Positions 6,488 to 13,770 of a DNA stretch of 13,770 nucleotides are shown piece by piece. Source of the stretch: Methylococcales bacterium (GTDB taxonomy: Bacteria > Pseudomonadota > Gammaproteobacteria > Methylococcales > Methylomonadaceae); the NCBI GenBank assembly GCA_009692395.1, contig SHZG01000038.1, positions 1 through 13,770 on the forward strand. The letters run 5' to 3'. A program made the translations under genes and the position numbers. The first letter of the stretch is position 1; each line of letters begins with the position of its first letter. The notes under the pieces were generated by a model that had not been told where the DNA came from, did not search any database, and saw nothing but the letters and a program-made list of their open reading frames with translations.

Positions 6488-7726
6488 TTATTTTACAACG
6501 TCAGCCTCGGCATTGATAACATCAGCAACCGCTTTAATGTGACAGCGGCGAATTGCTTCACCAATTAACGCGCCTTGCAAGTCGCTGTTTAACACAGAAC
6601 TGACATCGACAGCGGCAATCGCATTAGCCGCAAGTCGTAAGCGGTCAGCTTGTGGATAAGGTCTATTTTCAAAGCCTGTGCGACCTTTAGCATCCGCTTC
6701 ACACGCTAATAAAAATTCCGCAAATTGATTACCTTGTTTATGCGTGCCTAGCGTGGCTAATAAATCAGTGAGCGTCTTCGCGTTTAGTTCCATCGCCTTA
6801 TGACAATGAGTGTGATACTGCATAACGTGGGTAGCTAAAGTTTTATAATGATTGGGGACGCGCAATCTAGCACAGAGCGCGTGCAACACAGGTAAACCTG
6901 CGGTTTCATGACCATGATGATGCGGTAAATTGTCTTTAGGCGACAAGGCCTTACCCAAATCATGCACCAGCGCGGCAAACCGCACTTCGGGCTTACTTGA
7001 TAACAATGCGGCTTGTTCCAACACCATCAAACTGTGAATACCCGTATCAATTTCAGGATGATGTTGTGCTGGTTGTGGCACACCAAACAAGGCATCAATT
7101 TTAGGAAAAATTTTAGCCAACGCGCCACAATCTTTTAACGCGTAAAAAAACGCGCTGGGATTCGGTTCGCAGAGTGCTTTCACACATTCAGCCCACACCC
7201 GCTCAGGCACTAAATAATCCACTTCACCCGCCGTGACCATTGCCACCAATAGGGCGTTAGTTTCTTCAGCCAGCGTAAAACCAAGGTGTGCATAACGCGC
7301 CGCAAAACGCGCCAGCCGCAATAACCGCACAGGGTCTTCGGTAAACGCAGGCGACACATGACGAAAAATTCGGCGTTCTAAATCTTGTTGCCCGTTATAA
7401 GGATCAATAATATCGCCTTCGGGAGTCATCGCCATTGCATTAATAGTCAAATCACGGCGAATTAAATCTTGCTCCAGCGTCACATCGGGGTCAGCATGAA
7501 CCGCAAAACCCGTATAACCGTGACTGGTTTTGCGTTCCGTTCTAGCCAGTGCATATTCATCGTGCGTGTGCGGGTGCAAAAACACAGGGAAATCCTTACC
7601 CACCCGTTTAAAACCTTGCTTCAACATGGATTCAGGTGTTTCACCAACCACCACCCAATCCCGTTCTGTTACAGGTCTATTCAGCAAGGTATCGCGTACC
7701 GCACCACCGACTAAATATATTTTCAT
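6488..7726 (-). CDS. cca: Multifunctional CCA protein (tRNA nucleotidyltransferase with HD domain)
   Basis: Adds or repairs the 3' CCA end of tRNAs in the cytoplasm; the E. coli type also carries an HD phosphohydrolase domain. Counted from the chosen start the protein has 412 residues, exactly the E. coli length, and aligns with it throughout: KIYLVGGAVRD at 2-12, VTERDWVVVG around 19-28, DLTINAMAM, FTEDPVRLLRLARFAARYAH, and the HD site AALVHDLGKA with His255 and Asp256. Of the two metal-binding carboxylates, the second is Asp23 but the first is Glu21 rather than Asp. The start is the ATG at 7726, chosen because the family begins MKIYLVGG; a GTG 12 nt upstream is also in frame. Neither start has a strong ribosome binding site. 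It appears to be the first gene of the leftward block. Confidence 0.97.
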   Translation of the reverse strand: MKIYLVGGAVRDTLLNRPVTERDWVVVGETPESMLKQGFKRVGKDFPVFLHPHTHDEYALARTERKTSHGYTGFAVHADPDVTLEQDLIRRDLTINAMAMTPEGDIIDPYNGQQDLERRIFRHVSPAFTEDPVRLLRLARFAARYAHLGFTLAEETNALLVAMVTAGEVDYLVPERVWAECVKALCEPNPSAFFYALKDCGALAKIFPKIDALFGVPQPAQHHPEIDTGIHSLMVLEQAALLSSKPEVRFAALVHDLGKALSPKDNLPHHHGHETAGLPVLHALCARLRVPNHYKTLATHVMQYHTHCHKAMELNAKTLTDLLATLGTHKQGNQFAEFLLACEADAKGRTGFENRPYPQADRLRLAANAIAAVDVSSVLNSDLQGALIGEAIRRCHIKAVADVINAEADVVK

Positions 7727-7993
7727 TACTGCCCACACTCACTATCCCTCTACATAAGGTAAGAATATCATAATCACTTGCAAAAAAACGGCATAATGTC
7801 TGCTCAGTGCTTTTAAGTTGATAAGAACAATGCAGTGCCAGAGTGCTACGCTGTGTAGCAAACCTTCGTCGAGTGGTTGTTTAATTTTCACTCTACACAT
7901 ACAAACTAAATAATATTTCACCCGAATATAAATAGACTAAATTTTCAATCTTGAGCTTGGAAACTAGCGAAAACTATACAGACTAGGACAAAA
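7727..7993. other. Divergent intergenic region between cca and the SIR2-STAND gene
   Basis: About 267 AT-rich bases separate two divergent genes and must hold promoters for both. I see no convincing -35/-10 pair on either strand. There is a small inverted repeat, TGCTAC-GCTGT-GTAGCA, at 7844-7860. No tRNA, small RNA or riboswitch fold is evident, and no open frame with a ribosome binding site is seen. Confidence 0.5.
7985..7988 (+). promoter_or_regulatory. Ribosome binding site of the SIR2-STAND gene
   Basis: AGGA lies 5 nt before the ATG at 7994 and supports that start, which places the GAGVS nucleotide-binding loop near residue 22 as expected for a SIR2-like domain. Confidence 0.5.
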
Positions 7994-10966
7994 ATGACGA
8001 TTATTCCTTCGCAACTTAAAGAAAGCCTACAAAATGGTTTTGCTATTCCTTTTATTGGCGCGGGTGTGTCCATGTCTGTGCAGAATACAGCTGGCGGTCA
8101 TCTGTTTCCCAGTTGGAAAACTTTGTTAGAGCAAGCCGCTACACGTCTTGAAGACGATGGAAAAAGCGACGATGCCAATATAGTTAAAATTTTTGTGAAA
8201 CAAAATCGGTTTCTTGAGGCGGCTACGGAAGCCCAACGAGCATTAAACTCAAACTGGTATTCCTTTCTCAAAAAACAGTTTGCCTTAAGTTCAACCGATG
8301 CTGAACCAGTCAGTCTGGAACTAGCGAAACGAGTATGGCAACTAGGTGCAGACTTAGTCATCACTACTAATTACGACCATATTTTACGCTGGGCTTGTCC
8401 ACGAAGTCATGACTTAGCGCAATGGGACATAGAAGCCCCCGCTGAACAACACGACCTACTATGCAAAGGTGTAAACAAGCCTACCATCTTGCATTTACAC
8501 GGACAAATTGACAACGCCGCAGAAATTATCCTGACTCCAGACAGCTATTCAAAACTTTATTCCGAAGATAAAAGTGAACAGAAGTACCAAGCTGCTCTAC
8601 ACACTTTGCAACATCAACTAAGCAGCCGAACGTTTATTTTTATCGGCTTTAGTCTTGCAGATGAAGCTTTTGTTGGACACATAAAATTATTAGAAGAAAT
8701 CTTTCACGGTGCGGCAGGAACTCATTATGTATTACTGCCAGCATTTCAAAGAGCTACATTTAAACCGCCCGTGCCGTGTATTGAAGCGATTTATTTTGAA
8801 AACTTCGGTGCGCCACAGTTAGCTTTATTAGATAAATTAGCCCGCTTTGCTAAAACTGTCACCGTTCCTGCTATTGCTGTTAGCACTGACGAAGTCGGCG
8901 ATTATAGCCCCGACAAATCCGTATTTTTCGTGCCGTTTGCCAGCAAAGGCAAGCAAATGATTGGACGAGAAGACGTTTTAAAAAAAGTACACCAGCAACT
9001 TTGGAGCGGCAAACGCACGTCCATTGGTCAAACCGCTTCTTTTCAAGGTTTAGGGGGCTTGGGCAAAACCCAGTTAGCGGTGGAATACGCCCACACTTAT
9101 CAAAGCGAATACCCTAACGGTGTTATCTGGATTCATGCCGACCAAGATATTTTTGCCCAGCTTGTTCATTTAGCAGAGCAAGCGCGGTGGGTATCGCCGC
9201 TATCTGACCACGCGTTTAAATTGACTACCGCCATCAAACGCTTGCGTGAAGTCGCCGATTGTTTGATTATTTTCGACAATTTGGAAGACCAGAAGGACAT
9301 TGAAGAAATCCTGCCCGCTACCCACGTTCGCAGTCATATTTTAGTTACCAGCCGTTATGAGCAAGATGGTTTTCCACCGATTGACTTGGATACCTTGACA
9401 CCTGAACTGGGTTTGCAATTGCTATTACAAGAAGCTGAACGACATCCACACAACGAAGACGAAACCCAAGCGGCGGCTGATATTGTGCAACTACTAGACG
9501 GCTTGCCGTTAGCGTTGGAACTGGCGGGTGCGTATTTGCGGCGGCGTACCAGTATCAGTTGGCAACAATATCTGGAGTTATTGCAAGATAACCTACAAGC
9601 GGCTTTTCCTAGTTCCCTGCACAAACACAGTTTGACCCGTCATGAAGCGGATATTTATGCCACACTTAGAATTCATGAAACCTTGTTCACAGAAGAGCCG
9701 CTACTCAAAGATATTTTAGACGTGTTGACGTGGAGCGGTTCGGCAACTATGTCAGTATCTTTACTACTCGCCTTACTTGCACAAGACAAAGCCTCAAGTT
9801 TAACGGGGGCGTTATCGTTAGGCTGTGCTTTGCGTATTTTGCAACGCTCTAATGATGGTGAAGCTTACGCTATTCATCGTTTAGTGCGTGAAGTACGCCG
9901 TGTTGAATTGCCATTGATAGAACGGACAGACTGGGTGAAAACCTGCGCTCAGCGTTTAGACGATTGGTTTGAAAAACACCGTCAAGATTTTTCCGATTTA
10001 CCGCTGTTTGAGGCGAATTTGAATCATCTGCAAACGTGGCAACAACAGGCACAGGCTTTGAAATTTCTGTTACTAGCCGCCCGTCTTGTATGGCTACAAG
10101 CTTATCCAGCTTGGCATTGGGGGCGTTATAAAGAAGCGAAACAATACATGGAACAAGCTCAAGATTTGTATGCGCAAGCAGCAACACAGGATTTTGCATT
10201 AAAGGCGCATTTACTTAATGACTTGGGTTCAGTAGCGAGCGCATTAGGTGATTACAAAACAGCACTTGCACTGGGTGAAGAAGCCTTAAAGTTGCGCAGT
10301 GAATTGTTTGGTGAAGAGCATTCAGATACAGCAATGTCATTAAGTAATGTTGCTGATTATTACGACTCACTAGGCAATACCGTTAAAGCTTTGGAACTTG
10401 GTGAGCAAGCTTTACAGATTTATCGCAAGTTATTGGGTGAAGATCATCCATATACAGCAATATCATTGAACAATGTTGCTAATTATTACCGCACACTAGG
10501 CAATAAGACTAAAGCTTTGGAACTTGGTAAACAAGCTTTGCAAATTCGACATAAATTATTGGGCGAAAAGCATCCAGCGACAGCATATTCATTGAACAAT
10601 GTTGCTAGTTATTACGACTCACTGGGCAATAGCACTAAAGCTCTGTATCTTGGTGAACAAGCTTGGCAGATTCTGCGTAAATCATTAGGTGAAGAGCATC
10701 CAACAACAGTGCTATCCAATTGTAATGTGATTGGTTATTTGCAAGATAACAATCAACGTTCAGTCGCTTTTGAACGTCTGGAACATCAATTAACGTTACT
10801 AAAAAAAGACCATCCGCATTATGAAAAACTCACGCGCTTGCGTGAACGACTATTAAGCAAACCCATACGCAACGGTTTTCGCCAGCCACCTAAAAATACC
10901 CACAAAAGCAAAACTAAAAAACGCCGAGAATTCGACCAACAAAATTACAAAACTTACTTGAGGTAA
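7994..10966 (+). CDS. SIR2-like / NB-ARC STAND / TPR protein, putative antiphage sensor
   Basis: A 990-residue three-part soluble protein. Residues 1 to about 290 form a SIR2-like domain: FIGAGVS at 20-26, TTNYD at 124-128 (Asn126), LHLHG at 166-170 (His169) and FIGFSLADEAF at 216-226, so the usual NAD-cleaving Asn and His are present. About 315-640 is an NB-ARC STAND ATPase: QGLGGLGKTQLAVEYA Walker A at 351-366, CLIIFDNLED Walker B at 423-432, ILVTSR at 449-454, GLPLALELAG at 503-512 and an MHD-like AIHRLV at 626-631. About 708-918 is TPR, with four exact 42-residue units after a looser one, then a basic tail. This is the layout of bacterial NLR-like defence proteins (SIR2-STAND, comparable to Avs5): a trigger bound by the repeats leads to assembly and NAD depletion. 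The family role is known; defence by this copy is inferred. A permease gene starts 2 nt after it. Confidence 0.9.
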   Translation: MTIIPSQLKESLQNGFAIPFIGAGVSMSVQNTAGGHLFPSWKTLLEQAATRLEDDGKSDDANIVKIFVKQNRFLEAATEAQRALNSNWYSFLKKQFALSSTDAEPVSLELAKRVWQLGADLVITTNYDHILRWACPRSHDLAQWDIEAPAEQHDLLCKGVNKPTILHLHGQIDNAAEIILTPDSYSKLYSEDKSEQKYQAALHTLQHQLSSRTFIFIGFSLADEAFVGHIKLLEEIFHGAAGTHYVLLPAFQRATFKPPVPCIEAIYFENFGAPQLALLDKLARFAKTVTVPAIAVSTDEVGDYSPDKSVFFVPFASKGKQMIGREDVLKKVHQQLWSGKRTSIGQTASFQGLGGLGKTQLAVEYAHTYQSEYPNGVIWIHADQDIFAQLVHLAEQARWVSPLSDHAFKLTTAIKRLREVADCLIIFDNLEDQKDIEEILPATHVRSHILVTSRYEQDGFPPIDLDTLTPELGLQLLLQEAERHPHNEDETQAAADIVQLLDGLPLALELAGAYLRRRTSISWQQYLELLQDNLQAAFPSSLHKHSLTRHEADIYATLRIHETLFTEEPLLKDILDVLTWSGSATMSVSLLLALLAQDKASSLTGALSLGCALRILQRSNDGEAYAIHRLVREVRRVELPLIERTDWVKTCAQRLDDWFEKHRQDFSDLPLFEANLNHLQTWQQQAQALKFLLLAARLVWLQAYPAWHWGRYKEAKQYMEQAQDLYAQAATQDFALKAHLLNDLGSVASALGDYKTALALGEEALKLRSELFGEEHSDTAMSLSNVADYYDSLGNTVKALELGEQALQIYRKLLGEDHPYTAISLNNVANYYRTLGNKTKALELGKQALQIRHKLLGEKHPATAYSLNNVASYYDSLGNSTKALYLGEQAWQILRKSLGEEHPTTVLSNCNVIGYLQDNNQRSVAFERLEHQLTLLKKDHPHYEKLTRLRERLLSKPIRNGFRQPPKNTHKSKTKKRREFDQQNYKTYLR
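10244..10747 (+). repeat. Four tandem 126-bp repeats coding for TPR units
   Basis: Units begin at 10244, 10370, 10496 and 10622, each encoding exactly 42 residues that open with LG(D/N) and contain a LGE(E/D/K)HP..T turn, as in kinesin-light-chain-type TPRs. By hand count the second and third units agree at 99 of 126 bases (about 79%), which points to duplication within the gene rather than old divergence. The first and last units are more diverged. Confidence 0.85.
10960..10963 (+). promoter_or_regulatory. Ribosome binding site coupling the permease to the STAND gene
   Basis: GAGG lies in the last codons of the STAND gene, 5 nt before the permease ATG at 10969; the STAND stop TAA falls between them. 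Ribosomes finishing the first gene could restart on the second. Confidence 0.55.
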
Positions 10967-10968
10967 TA

Positions 10969-11751
10969 ATGGATATTTTTTTAGCCTGCATCCTGCTGGG
11001 CATGGTGACGGGTGTATTAGCAGGTTTATTCGGTATTGGCGGCGGCTTGGTGATTGTGCCTGTGCTAGTCATGTTATTTTCTGCTCATAATTTCCCTGCG
11101 GAGTTGGTATTGCTGATGGCGGTGGCAACTTCATTAGCGACGATTATTTTTACTGCGATTTCTTCCGTGATTGCCCATCATCGTTTAGGGTCGTTATTAT
11201 GGGCTAAGGTGTTTAGTTTAAGTCCTGCGATTATGCTCGGTGCGGCATTGGGCGCGGTGGTGGCAAAACAAATGAGTGTGGAGTATTTGCGGTTAATTTT
11301 AGTGGCGTTTTTGCTCTATATCGGCGTACTTATGGCGTTACAAATCAAGCCTAAAGCAGGTGTGGCTAAGCCATCGAAACGGTTGGATGCTTTTGTGGGT
11401 GTTATTATTGGTTTATTGTCAGCGATTGTCGGTATCGGTGGCGGTACGTTGACTGTGCCTTATTTAGTGCATGGACAACACACCATGCGGCAGGCAGTGG
11501 CAGTGGCGAGTGCGTGTGGTTTGCCAATCGCCATTGTTGGTACAATTAGTTATGTGTTGCTCGGTTGGCATGATGTACGTTTGCCAGAAGGGTGCGTGGG
11601 TTATGTTTATTTACCTGCGTTTTTAGGCACGGGCTTGAGTAGTATTTTTACCGCGCCACTAGGAGCAAAACTGGCGCATAAACTACCCGCCGCGACGTTA
11701 AAACGTTATTTTTCGCTGTTGCTGTTTATCATGGCGGCTAAATTGCTATAG
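10969..11751 (+). CDS. TauE/SafE family membrane permease
   Basis: A 260-residue inner-membrane protein of the TauE/SafE family (PF01925), which exports sulfite, sulfonates or other small organic anions. The family's internal duplication shows as two copies of its signature: GLFGIGGGLVIVPVL at 19-33 and IVGIGGGTLTVPYL at 153-166, each starting a half with several hydrophobic helices. HH at 70-71 and the charged loop KPKAGVAKPSKR mark the polar break between halves. Length is typical. It starts 2 nt after the stop of the SIR2-STAND gene with its ribosome binding site inside that gene, so the two are very probably one transcript. Whether that link is functional or only positional cannot be decided here. 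The substrate is unknown; sulfite would suit a sulfur oxidiser but that is a guess. Confidence 0.9.
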   Translation: MDIFLACILLGMVTGVLAGLFGIGGGLVIVPVLVMLFSAHNFPAELVLLMAVATSLATIIFTAISSVIAHHRLGSLLWAKVFSLSPAIMLGAALGAVVAKQMSVEYLRLILVAFLLYIGVLMALQIKPKAGVAKPSKRLDAFVGVIIGLLSAIVGIGGGTLTVPYLVHGQHTMRQAVAVASACGLPIAIVGTISYVLLGWHDVRLPEGCVGYVYLPAFLGTGLSSIFTAPLGAKLAHKLPAATLKRYFSLLLFIMAAKLL

Positions 11752-11782
11752 CATTAAACTGTGCTACGCTTTTATTTGCACC

Positions 11783-11800
11783 GCGCGAATAAATTCGCGC
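11783..11800. repeat. Inverted repeat between the permease gene and dapF
   Basis: GCGCGAAT and ATTCGCGC are exact 8-bp arms around AA. It lies 31 nt after the permease stop and 31 nt before dapF. It may form a hairpin at the end of the STAND-permease transcript, but no T-run follows. A dispersed small palindrome is the other reading. Confidence 0.5.
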
Positions 11801-11831
11801 CTACACTTATCTCGCTATTTTCAATCTAATT

Positions 11832-12668
11832 ATGATAATTCACTTCACTAAAATGCACGGACTCGGTAATGATTTTGTCGTCATTGACGCAATCAACCAA
11901 GCTATCAATCTAAGCCCTGAACACATCCGCTTTATGTCGAATCGGAATTTTGGCATTGGCTTCGATCAATTATTGCTGGTGGAAAAACCCATTAGTGATA
12001 ATGCGGATTTTAAATACCGTATTTTTAATGCCGATGGCAGTGAAGTTGCACAATGCGGTAACGGTGCGCGGTGTTTTGCCCGATTTGTGCGCGATAAAAA
12101 GCTGTCGGATAAAAACGAAATTCGCGTTGATACCAATGCAGGGCAGTTATTATTGTGCTTTGATGCTGATGGTTTGATTACTGTCAATATGGGCGTGCCA
12201 CATCATCAACCATCTGAAATTCCGTTGTTAGCTGAACAGGAATCTGTGCTGTATAGCGTGGTGATTGATGAACAAGCCTACCAATTTGGCGCGGTGTCTA
12301 TGGGCAATCCTCATGCGGTTATTTGTGTTGATGATGTAGCAACTGCGCTTGTCGCTGAATTGGGCAAAGCCTTAGAAAGCCACGCATTGTTTCCTGAACG
12401 CGCTAATCTTGGCTTTATGCAGGTTATGAATCGCCACGCAGTCAAATTGCGGGTTTATGAACGCGGTGCAGCAGAAACGCTTGCGTGTGGCAGTGGCGCG
12501 TGTGGTGCGGTAGTCACAGGCATTGAGCAAAATCTATTGTCTAGTCCTGTAGTGGTGGAATTAGCAGGCGGTACCCTAACCATAAGTTGGGCAGGACGTG
12601 GTGAACCTGTGTGGATGACGGGTGCGGCGGTTGAGGTTTTTGATGGTGTCATCGACTTGTATGAATAG
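11832..12668 (+). CDS. dapF: Diaminopimelate epimerase
   Basis: Converts LL-diaminopimelate to the meso form for lysine and peptidoglycan synthesis, in the cytoplasm, without a cofactor. The 278-residue length is normal. It opens with the family N-terminus FTKMHGLGNDFVVID and has both catalytic cysteines in their motifs: Cys75 in NADGSEVAQCGNGARCFARF and Cys219 in ETLACGSGACGAVV. The substrate-binding segments MGNPHAV at 157-163 and RVYERGAAET at 207-216 are intact. The ATG at 11832 gives the standard start although no good ribosome binding site precedes it. The last 8 bases overlap the start of xerC, so the two are translated as a pair. In many gammaproteobacteria a DUF484 gene sits between dapF and xerC; it is absent here. 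Confidence 0.97.
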   Translation: MIIHFTKMHGLGNDFVVIDAINQAINLSPEHIRFMSNRNFGIGFDQLLLVEKPISDNADFKYRIFNADGSEVAQCGNGARCFARFVRDKKLSDKNEIRVDTNAGQLLLCFDADGLITVNMGVPHHQPSEIPLLAEQESVLYSVVIDEQAYQFGAVSMGNPHAVICVDDVATALVAELGKALESHALFPERANLGFMQVMNRHAVKLRVYERGAAETLACGSGACGAVVTGIEQNLLSSPVVVELAGGTLTISWAGRGEPVWMTGAAVEVFDGVIDLYE

Positions 12669-13575
12669 TGATGCTAAACAACAGTTAGCCGATTTTTTTC
12701 AGCAACTTCAAGTTGAAAAACGTGCCTCGCACCATACTATCAAAAGCTATCAGTTTGATATTCAGCATTTAATCACTTATTGCCACGCTAAAACATGGAC
12801 TCACTGGGCAGATGTGCAGCAAGCGGATATTCGCGCTCATATTGCTAGTCGTCATCGACAAGGCATTAGCAGTAAAAGTTTACAGCGCGAATTATCAGCA
12901 ATTCGGAGTTTTTATCGGTATTTATTAAAAAATCAGTGGGTTGAAGTGAATCCCGCGCACTATGTTAAAGCTCCTAAAGCGGCGCGATTGTTACCCAAAA
13001 CTTTAGATGTCGATCAAATCACAGGGCTATTAGAAGCAGGCACGAGTTCAGATTTAGAAATCCGTGATGTGGCAATGTTTGAATTGTTTTATTCATCGGG
13101 TTTGCGACTGAGTGAACTTGCCGCACTGGATTTGAATGATTTGGATTTAGCGGATAAATCGTTGCTAGTGCGTGCAGGTAAAGGGGGTAAAGCCCGATTA
13201 TTACCCGTTGGCAGTAAAGCAATTACGGCGATTAATGCGTGGTTAGCACAACGAAAAACGTTGGCTATCGGTGAAACAGCAGTGTTTACCTCCAATAGAG
13301 GTTTTCGATTAGGACACCGTAGTATTGAATTACGTCTTGAACGCTGGTGCAAGACAAAAGGTATTGTTGATCGTGTACACCCGCATAAACTCAGGCATTC
13401 GTTTGCCAGTCATTTATTAGAATCAAGTCAAGATTTAAGCGCGGTGCAGGAATTGTTAGGGCATAGCAGTTTGTCTACAACTCAAATTTATACCCATTTG
13501 AATTTTCAACATTTAGCGGAAGTGTATGATAACGCCCATCCGCGTGCTAAGAAGCAAGTTAAAACAGAATCGTAG
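12661..13575 (+). CDS. xerC: Tyrosine recombinase XerC
   Basis: Site-specific recombinase that, with XerD, resolves chromosome dimers at dif. From the chosen ATG the protein has 304 residues (E. coli XerC 298). The N-terminal SAM-like core-binding domain covers about 5-90 and includes LSAIRSFYRYLL. The catalytic domain has the full set: Arg149 in SGLRLSEL, Lys174 in AGKGGKAR, His242 and Arg245 in HKLRHSFASHLL, His268 in LLGHSSLSTT and Tyr277 in QIYTHLN. The start at 12661 overlaps dapF by 8 bp and matches the family N-terminus; a start 39 nt earlier would add residues not seen in XerC. XerC over XerD is supported by the dapF link and by sequence feel. A strong ribosome binding site overlaps its stop codon, leading into the next gene. 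Confidence 0.95.
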   Translation: MNSDAKQQLADFFQQLQVEKRASHHTIKSYQFDIQHLITYCHAKTWTHWADVQQADIRAHIASRHRQGISSKSLQRELSAIRSFYRYLLKNQWVEVNPAHYVKAPKAARLLPKTLDVDQITGLLEAGTSSDLEIRDVAMFELFYSSGLRLSELAALDLNDLDLADKSLLVRAGKGGKARLLPVGSKAITAINAWLAQRKTLAIGETAVFTSNRGFRLGHRSIELRLERWCKTKGIVDRVHPHKLRHSFASHLLESSQDLSAVQELLGHSSLSTTQIYTHLNFQHLAEVYDNAHPRAKKQVKTES

Positions 13576-13579
13576 GAGG
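13574..13579 (+). promoter_or_regulatory. Strong Shine-Dalgarno overlapping the xerC stop
   Basis: AGGAGG shares two bases with the TAG stop of xerC and lies 5 nt before an ATG at 13585. It is the best ribosome binding site in the window and shows that a real, coupled gene started here. Confidence 0.7.
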
Positions 13580-13584
13580 TGAAT

Positions 13585-13656
13585 ATGAATTTATTTTTCA
13601 AATATGTGCCAACAATCATAAGTGATGTGTCAACACTTTTCAGGACACATTTTTAA
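13585..13656 (+). pseudogene. Start of a gene downstream of xerC, cut by an IS3-family element
   Basis: The frame MNLFFKYVPTIISDVSTLFR ends at TAA 13654-13656 after 23 codons. Its first ~14 codons lie between the strong ribosome binding site and the apparent IS end near 13626-13628; the rest is IS sequence read by chance. The original product is not recognisable from 14 residues. Genes after xerC in gammaproteobacteria include HAD-family hydrolases and hslV, but this N-terminus does not clearly match either. A chance start without a true gene is possible, but the ribosome binding site argues against it. Confidence 0.5.
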
Positions 13657-13770
13657 GTAGCTTTGAACTGCTTTTCAAACTCTACAGGAGACAGGTAGCC
13701 ATTGCTGGAATGGAGACGTTGTCGGTTGTAAAAAACTTCGATGTAGTCGAAGATAGATTTTCTAGCGGCT
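13628..13770 (-). mobile_element. End of an IS3-family insertion sequence, runs off window
   Basis: The minus strand encodes the transposase C-terminus up to 13653. The next 25 bases, TGTCAACACTTTTCAGGACA and onwards from 13628 on the plus strand, look like a terminal repeat of the TG...CA type. The boundary could be 13626 or 13628. The partner end and the 3-4-bp target duplication lie outside the window. Confidence 0.65.
13653..13770 (-). CDS. IS3-family transposase (OrfB) C-terminus, partial
   Basis: Thirty-eight C-terminal residues are visible before the TAA at 13653-13655: ARKSIFDYIEVFYNRQRLHS, then SNGYLSPVEFEKQFKAT. The YIE.FYN..R.HS..GY.SP..FE pattern is the conserved end of the IS3-family integrase-type catalytic domain (rve). 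The DDE residues lie upstream, outside the window. No frameshift is visible in this part, so the element may be intact beyond the edge. Confidence 0.9.
   Translation of the reverse strand, partial: AARKSIFDYIEVFYNRQRLHSSNGYLSPVEFEKQFKAT

Noticed and set aside
7951..7980. TTGAGC and TATACA with an 18-bp spacer as a promoter for the SIR2-STAND gene
   Set aside because: Matches are 4 of 6 in each box, and transcription would begin inside the ribosome binding site just before the ATG, which does not fit.
9870..10199. 109-codon open frame on the minus strand inside the STAND gene
   Set aside because: Antisense to a strongly supported coding region, with no motif or ribosome binding site.
10244..10747. 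Regular repeats as a possible CRISPR-like array
   Set aside because: The 126-bp units are contiguous, in frame and encode TPR helices, without spacers.
12622..12660. Upstream start of xerC within dapF
   Set aside because: It adds 13 residues not expected for XerC; the ATG at 12661 matches the family start.

Overview
The window looks like a chromosomal segment of a gammaproteobacterium, possibly a sulfur-oxidising Thiotrichales-type organism. The class call rests on the E. coli-like 412-residue multifunctional CCA enzyme, YajQ, and the dapF-xerC gene order. The order-level guess rests only on overall impression (moderate GC, TauE-type exporter, short palindromic repeats) and is weak. The segment is bounded on both sides by pieces of insertion sequences.

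Layout. Positions 1-452 hold the start of an IS1-like transposase reading left out of the window, then the decayed 3' part of a PD-(D/E)XK nuclease-like gene with two in-frame stops. From 7726 down to 490 six genes lie on the minus strand: cca, yajQ, an O-methyltransferase, a shortened NuoL-like subunit and two NuoM-like subunits. The last four are tightly packed or overlapping. Two perfect palindromes sit either side of yajQ. From 7994 rightwards everything is on the plus strand: a 990-residue SIR2/NB-ARC/TPR protein, a TauE/SafE permease whose start lies 2 nt after it, then dapF and xerC with an 8-bp overlap. A gene translationally coupled to xerC is cut after about 14 codons by the end of an IS3-family element that leaves the window.

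How the genes work together. The three antiporter-like subunits form an orphan proton- or ion-translocating membrane module with no other complex I genes in view. Two of them have lost canonical channel residues. The most notable accessory gene is the SIR2-STAND-TPR protein: it has the parts of an NLR-like antiphage sensor, with a putative NAD-consuming effector, an ATP-driven oligomerisation switch and a repeat sensor. It appears co-transcribed with a small permease. The remaining genes (cca, yajQ, dapF, xerC) are housekeeping. All family assignments come from reading motifs by eye; no database search was possible.
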